DNA of 64,000 nucleotides from Bacillus sp. AZ43 (GCA_004570425.1 SPQJ01000002.1:153466-217465); one strand, 5' to 3'. Counted from the first letter of the stretch, positions 44,790 through 54,030 are shown. The notes: generated by a model from the letters alone, not told the origin. Translations and numbers: made by a program.

Positions 44790-45317
44790 GAGGGTTCCTC
44801 CATCTCCGTGCTGGGCGCGCCCGCAGCCACCACTCCGTGGGGAAGCCGGAGCTCGGCGGGCGCCGCCGGACCGAACGTTCGTCGGTCATTGCTACCGCCG
44901 GACACCGACAGTTCTCCGGCGCCCGGCGGCAGCTGGGGAGGACGTTAGGAAGCCGGGGGGACCCGCGTCCAACACCGGTGTGCACGTCGATCTGCACAAC
45001 TTGTGGACAAGTCGGTGGATTCACGCCTGTCGACATGTGGAGAGGTCGGGGGACACGAGGCGGTCACCCGCCGTCCCCCCGCCCGTCACCTGCGGGAACC
45101 GCCTCCACCGGCTGTGGACGGAAGAAAGTGCACAAGAAATTTCCGGCGCGCCGCACCACGAGTCACAGGCGCCCATCGGGCGGCCCGCGCACCCCCCGCG
45201 AGCGGCGTGGGCGGCACGGTGCGGGACGCACGCGAGCGCCCCACGGCGCCGCCGGACGGGCCAGCATCGGTGGCCCGTCGCGCACCGGCGCGACGGTCGA
45301 GGAGGGGAGCAGCAGCG
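44790..45317. other. 528-base gap upstream of dnaB with DnaA-box-like sequence
   Basis: No convincing gene lies between the divergent dnaB and RidA-like starts. The gap is less GC-biased than its surroundings in places (about 45121-45152). A perfect TTGTCCACA DnaA box reads on the minus strand inside 45001-45010. Weaker relatives occur near 45030 and 45112. No tRNA or riboswitch pattern was recognised. The gap may hold promoters for both genes and DnaA-responsive control of dnaB. Confidence 0.5.
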
Positions 45318-45715
45318 ATGACGCCGAGCCGCACAGCGGTCAACCCGTGGCCGTGGTCGGTCGCCATGGGGTTCAACCAGGCCGAGGTCGTGGAGGGAGC
45401 CGGGTCCTGGTGTGCTCCGGCCAGACGGCCATGTCGGCCGACGGCGTGCCGCAGCACCCCGGTGACATGGCCGCCCAGGTGGCCATGGCGCTCGACAACG
45501 TCGAGGCCGTGCTCGCCGGCGCGGGCATGACGCTCGCCCACGTGGTGCGGATGAACATCTACACGGTCGACGTCGACGGGTTCTTCGCGTGCTACGGGTC
45601 GATGGTCGAGCGGTTCCGCCGTGCCGGGGTCATGCCGGCGAGCACGCTGCTCGGGATCACCCGGCTCGCCTTCCCGGAGCTGATGGTCGAGCTCGAGGCG
45701 ACCGCCGTCTCCTAG
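45318..45715 (+). pseudogene. RidA family protein gene with a one-base frameshift
   Basis: The first frame starts at an ATG behind GGGGAG and encodes TAVNPWPWSVAMGFNQAEVVEG, the normal start of a RidA-like family. Near 45400 the match moves to the next frame, which continues RVLVCSGQTAMSADGVPQ through to the stop at 45715. A single missing base in the GCC-CGG junction (45399-45403) explains this. Both halves are otherwise intact. RidA proteins hydrolyse reactive enamine/imine intermediates, but this set (with a CSGQTAM core) lacks a tested function. The change could be a sequencing error or a fresh mutation. A bidirectional terminator follows. Confidence 0.85.
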
Positions 45716-45730
45716 GGCCCGGCACGGACG

Positions 45731-45770
45731 CCGCGAGGGGCGCCGGACCGGAGTCCGACGCCCCTCGCGG
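45731..45770. terminator. Bidirectional terminator between RidA-like gene and rplI
   Basis: A perfect 12-bp stem (45731-45742 with 45759-45770) contains an inner CGGAC/GTCCG stem with a four-base loop. It lies between converging genes and can serve both. Confidence 0.85.
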
Positions 45771-45790
45771 GCGGTGCTGGGTCGGCTGGT

Positions 45791-46246
45791 TCAGCCGGGG
45801 ACGACCTCGATGGTCAGCTGGGTCGAGACCTCCGGGTGCACCCGCACGGTGACGGTGTGCTCCCCCGTGGTCTTGACGCTGCTCGGCAGCTCGATCCGGC
45901 GACGGTCGAGCTCCGGGCCACCGGCCGCGGTGACGGCGTTGACGACGTCGGCGGTGGTGACGCGACCGAACAGGCGGCCGCCCTCGCCGGCACGCGCCGG
46001 CACGCGGACGGTGAGCTCGGAGAGACGACCGGCCAGGGCCTGCGCGTCCTCGAGCGAGGCCACGTCCCGGGCGGCACGCGCCCGGCGCAGCGACTCCACC
46101 TGCTTCTCCGCGCCACGGGTGGCCTTGATGGCCAGCCCGCGGGGGAGGAGGTAGTTGCGGCCGTAGCCACCCTTGACCTCGACGGTGTCGCCCGAGGTCC
46201 CGAGACCGGTGACTTCCTGGGTGAGGATCAGCTTCATCGTGCTCAT
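45791..46246 (-). CDS. rplI: 50S ribosomal protein L9
   Basis: A 151-residue protein. The N-domain shows [21 protein letters not shown] and the conserved [14 protein letters not shown] long charged helix (about 45-75) leads to the C-domain. The family start is probably the internal ATG at 46237 (MKLILTQ), which would remove three residues; the ATG at 46246 is two bases after the rpsR stop. It binds 23S rRNA at the L1-stalk base and steadies translocation. It is the last gene of rpsF-ssb-rpsR-rplI. Confidence 0.96.
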   Translation of the reverse strand: MSTMKLILTQEVTGLGTSGDTVEVKGGYGRNYLLPRGLAIKATRGAEKQVESLRRARAARDVASLEDAQALAGRLSELTVRVPARAGEGGRLFGRVTTADVVNAVTAAGGPELDRRRIELPSSVKTTGEHTVTVRVHPEVSTQLTIEVVPG

Positions 46247-46248
46247 GA

Positions 46249-46485
46249 TCAGCGCGCCGTCGAGGTGTAGGGCAGCAGTGCCATCTCGCGGCTGTTCTTC
46301 ACGGCCGTGGCGACGTCACGCTGGTGCTGGCTGCAGTTGCCGCTGACGCGGCGGGCACGGATCTTGCCGCGGTCGGAGATGAACTTCCGCAGCAGCGTCG
46401 TGTCCTTGTAGTCGATGTAGGTCGCCTTGTCCTTGCAGAACTGGCAGACCTTCTTCTTGACCTTGCGGATGGGGGGCTTGGGCAC
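46249..46485 (-). CDS. rpsR: 30S ribosomal protein S18
   Basis: A 78-residue protein starting with GTG at 46485, behind GGAGAA. The basic start, VCQFCKDK and the later GNCSQHQR give a Cys set (14, 17, 50) with a His. This is the zinc-binding (C+) form of S18, for which a second zinc-free copy is often present elsewhere. It pairs with S6 on the small-subunit platform. It is separated from ssb by 32 bases. Confidence 0.97.
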   Translation of the reverse strand: MPKPPIRKVKKKVCQFCKDKATYIDYKDTTLLRKFISDRGKIRARRVSGNCSQHQRDVATAVKNSREMALLPYTSTAR

Positions 46486-46517
46486 TGGGTTCTCCAGAGT
46501 TCAGTACAGGGGTGAGA

Positions 46518-47009
46518 TCAGAAGGGGGGCTCGTCGGACGGCCCGGCGGGCGTCGACCAGGGGTCGCTCGCGCCGCCGCCACCGCCGCCGCCACCGGAGA
46601 AGCCGCCACCGCCGCCGCCACCGAAGCCGCCGCCACCCTCACCGCGCGAGGCACGGGTGACCTTCGCGGTGGCGTAGCGGAGCGACGGGCCGATCTCGTC
46701 GACCTCGAGCTCGATGACGGTGCGCTTCTCGCCTTCCTTCGTGTCGAAGGAGCGCTGCTTGAGGCGGCCGCTGACGATGACCCGCGAGCCGCGGGTGAGC
46801 GACTCGGCCACGTTCTCGGCCGCCTGCCGCCACACGTTGCAGCGGAGGAACAGCGCCTCGCCGTCCTTCCACTCCTGCGACTGACGGTCGAAGGTGCGGG
46901 GCGTCGACGCGACGGTGAAGTTGGCGACGGCGGCGCCCGACGGCGTGAAGCGCAGCTCCGGATCGGCGGTCAGGTTGCCGATGACGGTGATGACGGTTTC
47001 GCCGGCCAT
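46518..47009 (-). CDS. ssb: Single-stranded DNA-binding protein
   Basis: A 163-residue OB-fold protein: residues about 5-115 include [43 protein letters not shown] and [21 protein letters not shown] Gly-rich linker (about 122-145) ends in the acidic tip DEPPF that recruits replication and repair proteins. It coats single-stranded DNA as a tetramer. The gene lies two bases downstream of rpsF and upstream of rpsR, the usual actinobacterial arrangement. A second ssb may exist elsewhere; this is the housekeeping one. Confidence 0.97.
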   Translation of the reverse strand: MAGETVITVIGNLTADPELRFTPSGAAVANFTVASTPRTFDRQSQEWKDGEALFLRCNVWRQAAENVAESLTRGSRVIVSGRLKQRSFDTKEGEKRTVIELEVDEIGPSLRYATAKVTRASRGEGGGGFGGGGGGGFSGGGGGGGGASDPWSTPAGPSDEPPF

Positions 47010-47011
47010 GG

Positions 47012-47299
47012 TCAGTGGACCTCGGGCCGCATCAGCTTCGTGCGCAGCACCGACTCGTTCAGGTTGAGCTGGCGGTCCAGCTCGGCGACCGCGGCGGGCT
47101 CGGCCTGGATGTCGATGACGGCGTAGATGCCCTCGACCTGCTTCTTGATCTCGTAGGCCAGGCGACGACGGCCCCAGATCTCGGTCTTCACGGTGCCACC
47201 GGACTTGGTGACGACGGTCAGGAACCGGTCGAGCGAGGGCGCGATCGTGCGCTCCTCGAGATCGGGGTCGAGGATGACCATCAGCTCGTAGTTACGCAT
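47012..47299 (-). CDS. rpsF: 30S ribosomal protein S6
   Basis: A 95-residue protein starting [16 protein letters not shown] at the ATG at 47299; the longer frame to 47383 adds an unrelated leader. The RNA-binding region [20 protein letters not shown] (about 45-65) is intact. It partners S18 on the 30S platform. The gene heads the rpsF-ssb-rpsR-rplI operon and its 186-base upstream region should hold the promoter. Confidence 0.96.
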   Translation of the reverse strand: MRNYELMVILDPDLEERTIAPSLDRFLTVVTKSGGTVKTEIWGRRRLAYEIKKQVEGIYAVIDIQAEPAAVAELDRQLNLNESVLRTKLMRPEVH

Positions 47300-47435
47300 G
47301 GGAGAACCCCACCTCCTCTGGTCTCGGCGGCTGCAGGGCATCTGCAGCAGGAGGGTCGTGCATGCGTCGCGCGCCCCGGCCACCTCGGACGAGAGCCGGA
47401 ACGCGCGGCCCCAGGCTACCAGCGGGCCCGGGAAC

Positions 47436-47475
47436 GGCCGCGGCCGCCGTCCACAGGGGGACGACGGCCGCGGGC
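47436..47475 (-). terminator. Hairpin downstream of the 47486 secreted-protein gene
   Basis: Sixteen-base arms (47436-47451 and 47460-47475) pair at 14 positions around an eight-base loop. It starts 11 bases after the stop of the same-strand secreted protein gene. Confidence 0.6.
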
Positions 47476-47485
47476 CGGACGGTGC

Positions 47486-48526
47486 CTAGCGGGTGGCGCG
47501 CGACGCCTGGTGGGTGCGGACGAGGGCCGCGGTGACGGCGGCCAGCGCGACGACCGCGGCGAGCGCGGCGGCCGGCAGCGTCTGCGCCGGAGCGGACTGC
47601 GCCGACCTCTCGGTGACGGCGTCCGCCTCCTCCAGCGCCGTCGAGTCGAGGCCGGCGAGCTGGCCGAAGACCGGGACCGACGCGCCGTCGTAGCTGCCGG
47701 CGACGCCACCGGCGCCGCTGCCGGCGTCGGCCCGGTCGGCACCGCCCAGGCTGTTGCCCGGCACGAAGAACCGCGCCGGGTCGAAGGCCGCGGCGGCGAC
47801 CACGTCGGACGGCGACATCCGCGGGGCGCCGAGGTCGGTCTCGTACGCGTAGACGTCGCCCGGCGTCGAGGAGGCCAGCGGCGCGCCACCGGTCGCGCCG
47901 GGGACCGGTCCACCGGGAGTGGGCGCCGGGCCGGTGCCCTGACCGGGGACCTGCCCGGACGGCAGCGACGGGATGGCCACCTGGGGGAGCTGGGGCAGGT
48001 TCAGGCTCGGCAGGTTCGGGGCGGCGGGCAGCAGCGTCTGCACGACGTAGGGCGTCGGCGCCGGCAGCGGCGGCAGGAGCGCGGAGACGGCGTCGACGAC
48101 CTGGTTGACCAGGTTCACCGCCAGGCCGGCCTGCGGCACGATCCGGTACGTGTACGTGATGATCCCGGTCGTGGCCGGGGCCGTGAACGTGTAGGTGGCG
48201 CTCTGGTTGAGCGCCAGGTTCTGCTGTTGGCCGAAGAAGTTCACCGAGACGTCGGTGTAGACCGTCGCCGACACACCGCCGAGCAGCGGGAGCGAGATCC
48301 CCGTCTGGTTGGTCGGCGGGATGCGGTTGACGAAGGTGACCGTGCCGCCGGACTCGACGCTGGCCACCGGCGGCGTCAGGTTGCGGATCTCGATCGTCAC
48401 GGCCTTCGACGGGGCAGCCGCGGCGCTGGGCGCCATGAGGATCGAGCATGCGGCCGCGACGAGCCAGCCGAGGACGGCGACGGCGATCCCGCGCCTCGCG
48501 GTTCGACGGATCCGACCGGTTGCCAT
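47486..48526 (-). CDS. Secreted protein with C-terminal membrane anchor, unknown function
   Basis: A 346-residue protein. An Arg-rich start and hydrophobic stretch (GIAVAVLGWLVAAACSILMA) end in SAAAAP, a Sec signal. About 40-135 are beta-strand-rich (VTIEIRNLTPP, GGTVTFVNRI, SATYTFTAPATTGIITYTYRIV), recalling a cupredoxin-like or immunoglobulin-like domain without visible metal ligands. A Pro/Leu-rich linker follows, then a second region about 235-300. The C-terminal helix (about 315-335) and basic end act as a stop-transfer anchor. There is no LPXTG. It lies between rpsF and the Nfo-type gene and is absent from the standard cluster I know. No function is assigned. Confidence 0.75.
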   Translation of the reverse strand: MATGRIRRTARRGIAVAVLGWLVAAACSILMAPSAAAAPSKAVTIEIRNLTPPVASVESGGTVTFVNRIPPTNQTGISLPLLGGVSATVYTDVSVNFFGQQQNLALNQSATYTFTAPATTGIITYTYRIVPQAGLAVNLVNQVVDAVSALLPPLPAPTPYVVQTLLPAAPNLPSLNLPQLPQVAIPSLPSGQVPGQGTGPAPTPGGPVPGATGGAPLASSTPGDVYAYETDLGAPRMSPSDVVAAAAFDPARFFVPGNSLGGADRADAGSGAGGVAGSYDGASVPVFGQLAGLDSTALEEADAVTERSAQSAPAQTLPAAALAAVVALAAVTAALVRTHQASRATR

Positions 48527-48664
48527 CGTCTGCCCTACCTCCGTTGTGCGCTGGGACCTTCGCTCCCCTACTGGGGAGTAACCCCCGTCACGCTGCAAGA
48601 ACGATGATGTGTGAGTGCGGTTACGCCTAAACCTGAATCCGGGCACGAACTAGGGTCGGCGAGC

Positions 48665-49480
48665 GTGGCGAGACACCCGATCGGCGTACACGTGGGACGC
48701 GGCCTGACCGACGAGAACGAGCTCGAGGGCGGCGGACCCCTCGCTCGCGCCGCGGAGATGGACGCCGACGGCGTCCAGGTGTTCCTCACCGACCCGCAGA
48801 GCTACAAGAACCCCCAGCCCCGGCCCGACCAGGCCGACCTGCTCGCCTCGGACGTCGTGGTGGTGGTGCACGCGCCCTACATGCTCAACGTGGCGACCAC
48901 GAACAACCGGATCCGCGTCCCCGGCCGCAAGCTGCTGGCCGCGCACGCCACCGCGGCGGCGGCCCTCGGTGCCCTCGGTCTGGTCGTGCACGGCGGGCAC
49001 GTGCTGGCCGAGGACGACCCGGCCGTCGGGGTCGACAACTGGCGCAAGACCTTCGCCTACCAGGAGAAGGACGGCGGCTTCCCGCTCCCGGTGCTCATCG
49101 AGAACACCGCCGGTGGCGGCAACGCGATGGCCCGCGACCTCGACGCCCTCGACCGGCTGTTCGACGCCGTCGGCGGGTTCGGCGCCGGCTTCGTCCTCGA
49201 CACCTGCCACGCGTGGGCGGCCGGCTGGGACCTGGCCACGGTGGTCGACGACGTCCGCGCCCGCACAGGCCGGATCGACCTGGTCCACCTGAACAACAGC
49301 CGCGATCCGCACGGCTCGAGCCGGGACCGGCACGCGCCGCTGGCCGACGGCGAGATCCCCCTGGAGCTACTGGTCGAGGTGGCCCGGGCGGCGGACTGCC
49401 CGATCGTCCTCGAGACCCCCGGCGACGCGGCCGCGCACGCCGAGGAGATCGCGCTCCTCCGTTCTGCCCTGGGCGGCTGA
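48665..49480 (+). CDS. Endonuclease IV-type (Nfo/deoxyribonuclease IV) TIM-barrel protein
   Basis: A 271-residue metal-binding TIM barrel. Ligand motifs are visible: VVHAPY, VVHGGHVLAE, the Glu of PVLIENTAGG, LDTCHAWAAGW, HLNNSRDPHGSSRDRHAPLADGEI and VLETPGD. This set is the trinuclear zinc site of apurinic endonuclease Nfo. It should cut DNA at abasic sites and remove blocked 3' ends. The GTG at 48665 lies 15 or so bases after a TAGGGT-like -10, so the message may be leaderless. Its 3' end overlaps the convergent GT87 gene by 114 bases. Confidence 0.88.
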   Translation: MARHPIGVHVGRGLTDENELEGGGPLARAAEMDADGVQVFLTDPQSYKNPQPRPDQADLLASDVVVVVHAPYMLNVATTNNRIRVPGRKLLAAHATAAAALGALGLVVHGGHVLAEDDPAVGVDNWRKTFAYQEKDGGFPLPVLIENTAGGGNAMARDLDALDRLFDAVGGFGAGFVLDTCHAWAAGWDLATVVDDVRARTGRIDLVHLNNSRDPHGSSRDRHAPLADGEIPLELLVEVARAADCPIVLETPGDAAAHAEEIALLRSALGG

Positions 49481-50974
49481 ACCCAGCCGCCACCCGCGCA
49501 GCACCCACCGGTCGCGCGCGTGGTCCAGCACCCCGCCGGCCGGGTCGTCGGTCCCCGGCCAGCTGATCCGGACGACGTCGCGGTCCGGGGAGAGCACCTC
49601 GCGCACGACGAGGGCCATGAGCACGACGACGGCGACGTCACGGACGAGCACGCCGAGGAAGAACCACTCGACCTCGATCCCGCGGTTGTCGGTGCCCAGG
49701 TAGTGCAGCATCGTGACCACCCACACCAGCACCTCGGTGGCCTGCCACAGCAGGAGCGGCCGCCAGCGCGGCAGCGCCAGCACGGCGAGCGGGAGCAGCC
49801 ACAGCGAGAACTGCGGGCTCCACACCTTGTTCAGCAGCAGGAACCCGGCGACGAGCACGAACGCCAGCTGCGCCACGCGCGGGCGCACCGGCGCGGCCAG
49901 CGCGAGCCAGGCGACGCCGGCCGCGAGCGCGAGCAGGCACCCGGTGACGACCGCGTTGAGCACCGTCGGGGCCTCACCCGGGCCGAGCGGCCCGTCGAGG
50001 ATGCGCCCGTCGGTGGCGTGCAGCGCGATGGCCCAGATCGACTCCGGGTTGGCGGCACGCTCCCGGCTGAAGACGAAGAACCACGACCAGTTGGTCGGGG
50101 CCAGCACCGCCACGGGCACGTTCACCACCGCCCACGCGACGGCGGCCGCGGCGACCGCCGTGGCCCAGGCCCGCAGCCGCCCGGCCCGCAGGCACAGCGC
50201 GAACAGCACGCCGAGCAGGAGCACGGGGTAGAACTTCGCGGCGACGGCGAGGCCGAGCAGCACGCCCGCGAGCAGGGGTCGGGCGCGCGCCCAGGCGAGC
50301 ATGCCGAAGGTCGCCAGCGCGACGGCCAGCAGGTCCCAGTTGGTGAAGGCGTGCACGAGCAGGACCGGTGAGAGCGCCACCATCGCGGCGTCCCACGGCC
50401 GGCGGCCGGCCAGCCCGAGGACAGCGCGGACGACGAGCAGCGCGCAGGCGGAGAGCAGCAGGCAGGTCAGCACGGTGAAGACCTGGACCGACGGCCCGTC
50501 CGGCAGCAGGCCGAACGCGTCGGCCGCGCCCGCGTAGACCCGGGCGCCGGCGGCGGCGAGGGCCATGAGCGCGCCGATCAGGACGGGGTACTCCACCCGG
50601 GCGTCCAGGTAGGGCAGCGCCCCCTCCCCGAGCCCGTAGCTGCCGAACAGCGGGACGGCGTCGGAATAGCAGAGGTGCGTGTACTGGCGGGAGCCGCTCC
50701 AGTCGCCCGACGAGCACGGCGCCTGCTTGGCCCAGGCGAGGGCGAGGACGCAGGTGGCGAAGAGGAGGCACACCCGCAGCGGCGTCCAGAACGCCGCCCG
50801 GCCGGTTGCCGCGTGCCGGCCCCAGGGGCCGCCGACGGCCTCGCTGGCCTGGGCGACGACGGGGTCGGCCCAGGAGGGCACCACGCGGTCGGGGCGCGAT
50901 GGCCCGGTCGTTCCACGTGGAACGCGCACGGACCCCTCCGGAGGAACTCCGGAGGGGTCCGTGGTCGTGCTCAC
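49367..50974 (-). CDS. Glycosyltransferase 87 family membrane protein (mannosyltransferase-like)
   Basis: A 535-residue protein with about 10-12 membrane helices starting near residue 65. YPVLIGALMALAAAGARVY, TNWDLLAVALATFGMLAW, AKFYPVLLLGVLFAL and NKVWSPQFSLWLLPL resemble GT-C type polyprenol-phosphomannose-using enzymes. The M. tuberculosis counterpart by position is Rv0051. It likely adds mannose or arabinose units to lipoglycans outside the membrane. The N-terminal 30 codons carry a strong hairpin and a parS-like site, so a downstream start (near 50884) is possible. The last 38 codons are antisense to the Nfo gene, a very unusual overlap. Confidence 0.85.
   Translation of the reverse strand: MSTTTDPSGVPPEGSVRVPRGTTGPSRPDRVVPSWADPVVAQASEAVGGPWGRHAATGRAAFWTPLRVCLLFATCVLALAWAKQAPCSSGDWSGSRQYTHLCYSDAVPLFGSYGLGEGALPYLDARVEYPVLIGALMALAAAGARVYAGAADAFGLLPDGPSVQVFTVLTCLLLSACALLVVRAVLGLAGRRPWDAAMVALSPVLLVHAFTNWDLLAVALATFGMLAWARARPLLAGVLLGLAVAAKFYPVLLLGVLFALCLRAGRLRAWATAVAAAAVAWAVVNVPVAVLAPTNWSWFFVFSRERAANPESIWAIALHATDGRILDGPLGPGEAPTVLNAVVTGCLLALAAGVAWLALAAPVRPRVAQLAFVLVAGFLLLNKVWSPQFSLWLLPLAVLALPRWRPLLLWQATEVLVWVVTMLHYLGTDNRGIEVEWFFLGVLVRDVAVVVLMALVVREVLSPDRDVVRISWPGTDDPAGGVLDHARDRWVLRGWRLGSAAQGRTEERDLLGVRGRVAGGLEDDRAVRRPGHLDQ
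50910..50923. other. parS-like palindrome (copy 2)
   Basis: A perfect copy of GTTCCACGTGGAAC, near the GT87 start and four bases from a long hairpin. See the copies at 24967 and 61214. Confidence 0.75.
50927..50963 (-). terminator. Perfect 17-bp hairpin after the PBP1A gene
   Basis: Arms 50927-50943 and 50947-50963 are exactly complementary with a GAA triloop. The hairpin lies 36 bases after the PBP1A stop, so it is probably its terminator or attenuator, although it falls inside the annotated start of the GT87 gene. Confidence 0.75.
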
Positions 50975-50998
50975 CCGTTCAGTGTGCCGGGCGCGGCG

Positions 50999-53428
50999 TC
51001 AGCGGCCCTGGCCGCCCGGCTCGGCGGGTTGGCCGGGCAGGTCCGGCGCCCCACCACCGGTGCCGGGGTCCGGGTCGGGTTCCTCGCCCCCGTCTCCGGG
51101 GTCCGGCGGCTGGGGTTGCTGCCGCGGGGTCGGGATGTCCGGGTTGTTCGGCGCCGGGTCGTTCACGTCCGGCACGCCGTCACCGTCGGAGTCGAGGTTC
51201 GGGTCGGGCTGGGTCCGCGTCGGCGGGGCCGACGTCTGGGGCGCCTGCTCCGTGGGCGTGGGTTCCGGCGTGGGCTCGGGGACGCCCTCGCCGGTGTCGC
51301 CCTCGATGACCTGCTCGTCGGGCAGGTCCTCCTTCGGCGTGCCCGCCAGCACGGTGGCCATGAACTCCTGCCAGATCGCGCCGGGCAGACCCGAGCCGTA
51401 GATGATCCGCCCGCGCGCGTCCAGGATGGGCTGCCGCCCGTCGGTGCCCATCCACACCGCCGTCGAGAGGGACGGCGTGTAGCCGACCATCCAGGCGTCG
51501 GAGTTGTTCTCGCGGTCCAGGCCCTGCGTACCGGTCTTGCTGGCGACCTCGCGGCCGTCGGGCAGGGCGCGCCGGGAGTAGGACGCGACGTCGGTGAGCG
51601 CGTAGGTGACGTCGTTCGCGATGTCGGGGTCGAACACCTGCTCGCCCTGCTCACCGGTGTACTCGAGCAGCGTCGTGCCCTCGGAGTCGCTGACCTTGCT
51701 CACGAAGAACGGGTCCCGCTCGACACCGCCGGCGGCGAAGGTGGCGAACCCGTGCGCCTGGTCGACCGGGCGCATCTCGTACTCGCCGATGCCGATCGAC
51801 GACGCCGTCCCGCCCTGCTCGTTGGCCAGGGTCTTGTAGTCCGCCAGGGGGCCGCTGTCCCAGACCTCGGGCAGGTCGGCGGCCTTGATGATCGTCTCCC
51901 GGACGTTCTCCGGGCCCAGCTCGTAGGCGAGGCCGTAGAACGTGGTGTTGAGCGACCGGGTGATCGCCTCGCGGAGGGTGCAGGCCGCGCACGAGGCGCC
52001 GCCGGAGTTCACGACCTCGGTCTCGCGGTCGGGGAACTCCTGCGGCGAGCTGCCGTCGCGGCGAGCGGTGACGCTGATCCCCTGCTCCAGGGCCGTGGCC
52101 AGGACGTAGGGCTTCACCGACGAACCGGGCTGGCGCTGGGCGCGCGCGTAGTCGAAGTCGGTGTCCCCGCCGTGGTAGGCGCGGATGGCACCGGTGCGCG
52201 GGTCGACGGCGACGAGGGCCTGGCGCAGCACCTCGCGGTCCTCGCCGTCCATGACCGAGCCGATGGCGGCCACCGCCGCGTCCTGGTAGCCCTTGTCCAC
52301 CGTCGTGGTGACCCGCAGTCCGCCCGCGCGGATCTGCTGCTCGCTGTAGCCGTGCTTGCTCTCCAGCTCGTCGATGACGCGGTTGACGATGATCCCCTCG
52401 TGGCCGGGGGGCATGCCCAGGGACGAGCCGGCCTTCGGCAGCACCGTCGGGTACGTCGAGGCGGCCCGCTCCTCACCGGACAGCCAGCCCTCCTCGACCA
52501 TCGCGTCGAGCACCCGGCCCCAGCGGTCCTGGGCGTCCTGCGGGCTGACCTCGGGGTCGTAGCGGGACGGGCTCCGGATGAGGACGGCGAGCACCGCGCC
52601 CTGCTGCGCGGTGAGCTGCGAGGCCGGGATGCCGAAGTAGGTGTTGGCCGCCGCCTCGATGCCGTAGGCGCCCCGGCCGTAGTAGATGGTGTTCAGGTAG
52701 TTCTCGAGGATCTGCTCCTTGGAGTAGTTGTTGTCCAGCTTGATGGCCAGGAACAGCTCCTGGAACTTGCGGCTGAACGTCTGCTCCGAGTTCTGCAGGA
52801 TCGCGTTCTTCACGTACTGCTGGGTGATGGTCGAGCCACCCTGCGTCGAGCCACCGGTCAGGTTGTTCCAGGTGGCCCGGATGATGCCGGTGAACGAGAT
52901 GCCCGGGTCGCTGTAGAAGCTGCGGTTCTCCGCCGCCAGGACGGCGTTCTGCGCGGGCTCGGCGATCTGGTCGAGCGGCACGTTGGTCCGGTTCTCGTCG
53001 CCGAGGCGGGCCATCTCGGTGGTGCCGTCGGAGTAGTAGATGACCGTCGTCTGCGCGGTGGTGATCGAGTCCGGGCTCGGCACGTCGGTGCTGGCGTAGA
53101 CGACGCCGACGAAGACGCCGAGCAGCACCAGCAGGCCGGCCATGATGCCGCCGGCGATCTTCAGCCGGCGCTTGCGCTTCTGCTTCTTGCTGCGGGCCGC
53201 CGTGCCCTTGGCCTTGGTGCCGGGGCGGCCGCCGGCCGGTCGGCTGCCGGTGGGACGCGGCGGTGCGCCCGCGCCGGTCCGCGAGGCCGTCGTGCGCGCC
53301 CGCCCACCGGCCGGCGGACGGCCCGATCCGCGGCCACCCCCGCCGGTGCTCCGGGTGCGCACGGGCGCCGGTCGGCGGACCGATCCGGCGCGCGGTGCGA
53401 CGGGCGAGGTCTCGTCGTGGGAGGGCAC
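50999..53428 (-). CDS. ponA: Bifunctional penicillin-binding protein (PBP1A, transglycosylase/transpeptidase)
   Basis: An 809-residue class A PBP from a GTG behind GAGGAGG. Residues 1-88 are a Pro/Arg-rich cytoplasmic tail, with one membrane helix at about 90-112. The GT51 domain has [12 protein letters not shown] (catalytic Glu) and [12 protein letters not shown]. The transpeptidase has SSVKP (SXXK Ser436, Lys439), the SLN segment and KTGT at 631. The C-terminus is an extracellular Pro/Asp region with [12 protein letters not shown], a calcium-binding thrombospondin type-3-like repeat, then a Gly/Pro tail. It polymerises and cross-links peptidoglycan. M. tuberculosis ponA1 (Rv0050) holds the same position, next to GT87 and DUF5318. 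Confidence 0.95.
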   Translation of the reverse strand: MPSHDETSPVAPRAGSVRRPAPVRTRSTGGGGRGSGRPPAGGRARTTASRTGAGAPPRPTGSRPAGGRPGTKAKGTAARSKKQKRKRRLKIAGGIMAGLLVLLGVFVGVVYASTDVPSPDSITTAQTTVIYYSDGTTEMARLGDENRTNVPLDQIAEPAQNAVLAAENRSFYSDPGISFTGIIRATWNNLTGGSTQGGSTITQQYVKNAILQNSEQTFSRKFQELFLAIKLDNNYSKEQILENYLNTIYYGRGAYGIEAAANTYFGIPASQLTAQQGAVLAVLIRSPSRYDPEVSPQDAQDRWGRVLDAMVEEGWLSGEERAASTYPTVLPKAGSSLGMPPGHEGIIVNRVIDELESKHGYSEQQIRAGGLRVTTTVDKGYQDAAVAAIGSVMDGEDREVLRQALVAVDPRTGAIRAYHGGDTDFDYARAQRQPGSSVKPYVLATALEQGISVTARRDGSSPQEFPDRETEVVNSGGASCAACTLREAITRSLNTTFYGLAYELGPENVRETIIKAADLPEVWDSGPLADYKTLANEQGGTASSIGIGEYEMRPVDQAHGFATFAAGGVERDPFFVSKVSDSEGTTLLEYTGEQGEQVFDPDIANDVTYALTDVASYSRRALPDGREVASKTGTQGLDRENNSDAWMVGYTPSLSTAVWMGTDGRQPILDARGRIIYGSGLPGAIWQEFMATVLAGTPKEDLPDEQVIEGDTGEGVPEPTPEPTPTEQAPQTSAPPTRTQPDPNLDSDGDGVPDVNDPAPNNPDIPTPRQQPQPPDPGDGGEEPDPDPGTGGGAPDLPGQPAEPGGQGR

Positions 53429-53616
53429 GAGGCCTCCTCTCTGTCAGTTCTCGACTGTTGGTCTTCGTCGGCGCGCCGGCGGACCGGCGCACCTGCCCAC
53501 TCCAGCGTGGCCTGTTCAGCAGGCGGAGCGGGGGAGATCCCCGTCCCGGCCGGCCCCCCAGTGACTGCTGTGACGGGCGGGTCCGCCGTGACGGTGGACC
53601 CCCGGGGCGGAGCGCG

Positions 53617-54030
53617 CTACTCGGTGGCTGCGCGGCGCCGCCCTCGCCGGGGCTGCTGCCCCGGCACCGGCTCGTTCCCCAGGACGTACGAGCAGTCGAG
53701 GTGGTTCCAGCCGCAGCCGCGGCACACCTCGACGCAGTACACGGAGAACTCCTCCTGCGCGGCGTCCATCCGGGCCAGCTCGGCCTCGGTCTTCGCCTGG
53801 CCGGAGGTCGGGCCGAGGGTGTCGCCGTACACGTAGTTCACCAGGGTCAGCCGCTCCTTGCGGCACACCGGGCAGGTGACCGGCGTCGGTTCGCCGTGGT
53901 ACTTCGCCGCCCGGGACAGGTAGGGACTGGCGTCGCAGACCTCGAACAGACCCGTGCGGCCCGCGTACACGTCGGCGAGGACGGCTCGCCGCTGCAGCGA
54001 GTAGTCCACGACGGATCGGCGTCCGGGCAC
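53617..54030 (-). CDS. DUF5318 protein, zinc-ribbon-like
   Basis: A 137-residue protein with family sequence [19 protein letters not shown], then [21 protein letters not shown] and [19 protein letters not shown], giving two Cys pairs suited to a zinc site. A basic end follows ([11 protein letters not shown]). It corresponds by position and family to M. tuberculosis Rv0049. The function is unknown; a nucleic-acid or protein contact through the zinc ribbon is an inference. I prefer the GTG at 54030 over 54048. It lies between ponA and padR, and its upstream gap holds the PadR sites. Confidence 0.85.
   Translation of the reverse strand: MPGRRSVVDYSLQRRAVLADVYAGRTGLFEVCDASPYLSRAAKYHGEPTPVTCPVCRKERLTLVNYVYGDTLGPTSGQAKTEAELARMDAAQEEFSVYCVEVCRGCGWNHLDCSYVLGNEPVPGQQPRRGRRRAATE

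Noticed and set aside
45318..45715. Programmed -1 frameshifting in the RidA-like gene
   Set aside because: No slippery X XXY YYZ heptamer or following pseudoknot is evident at 45399-45410.
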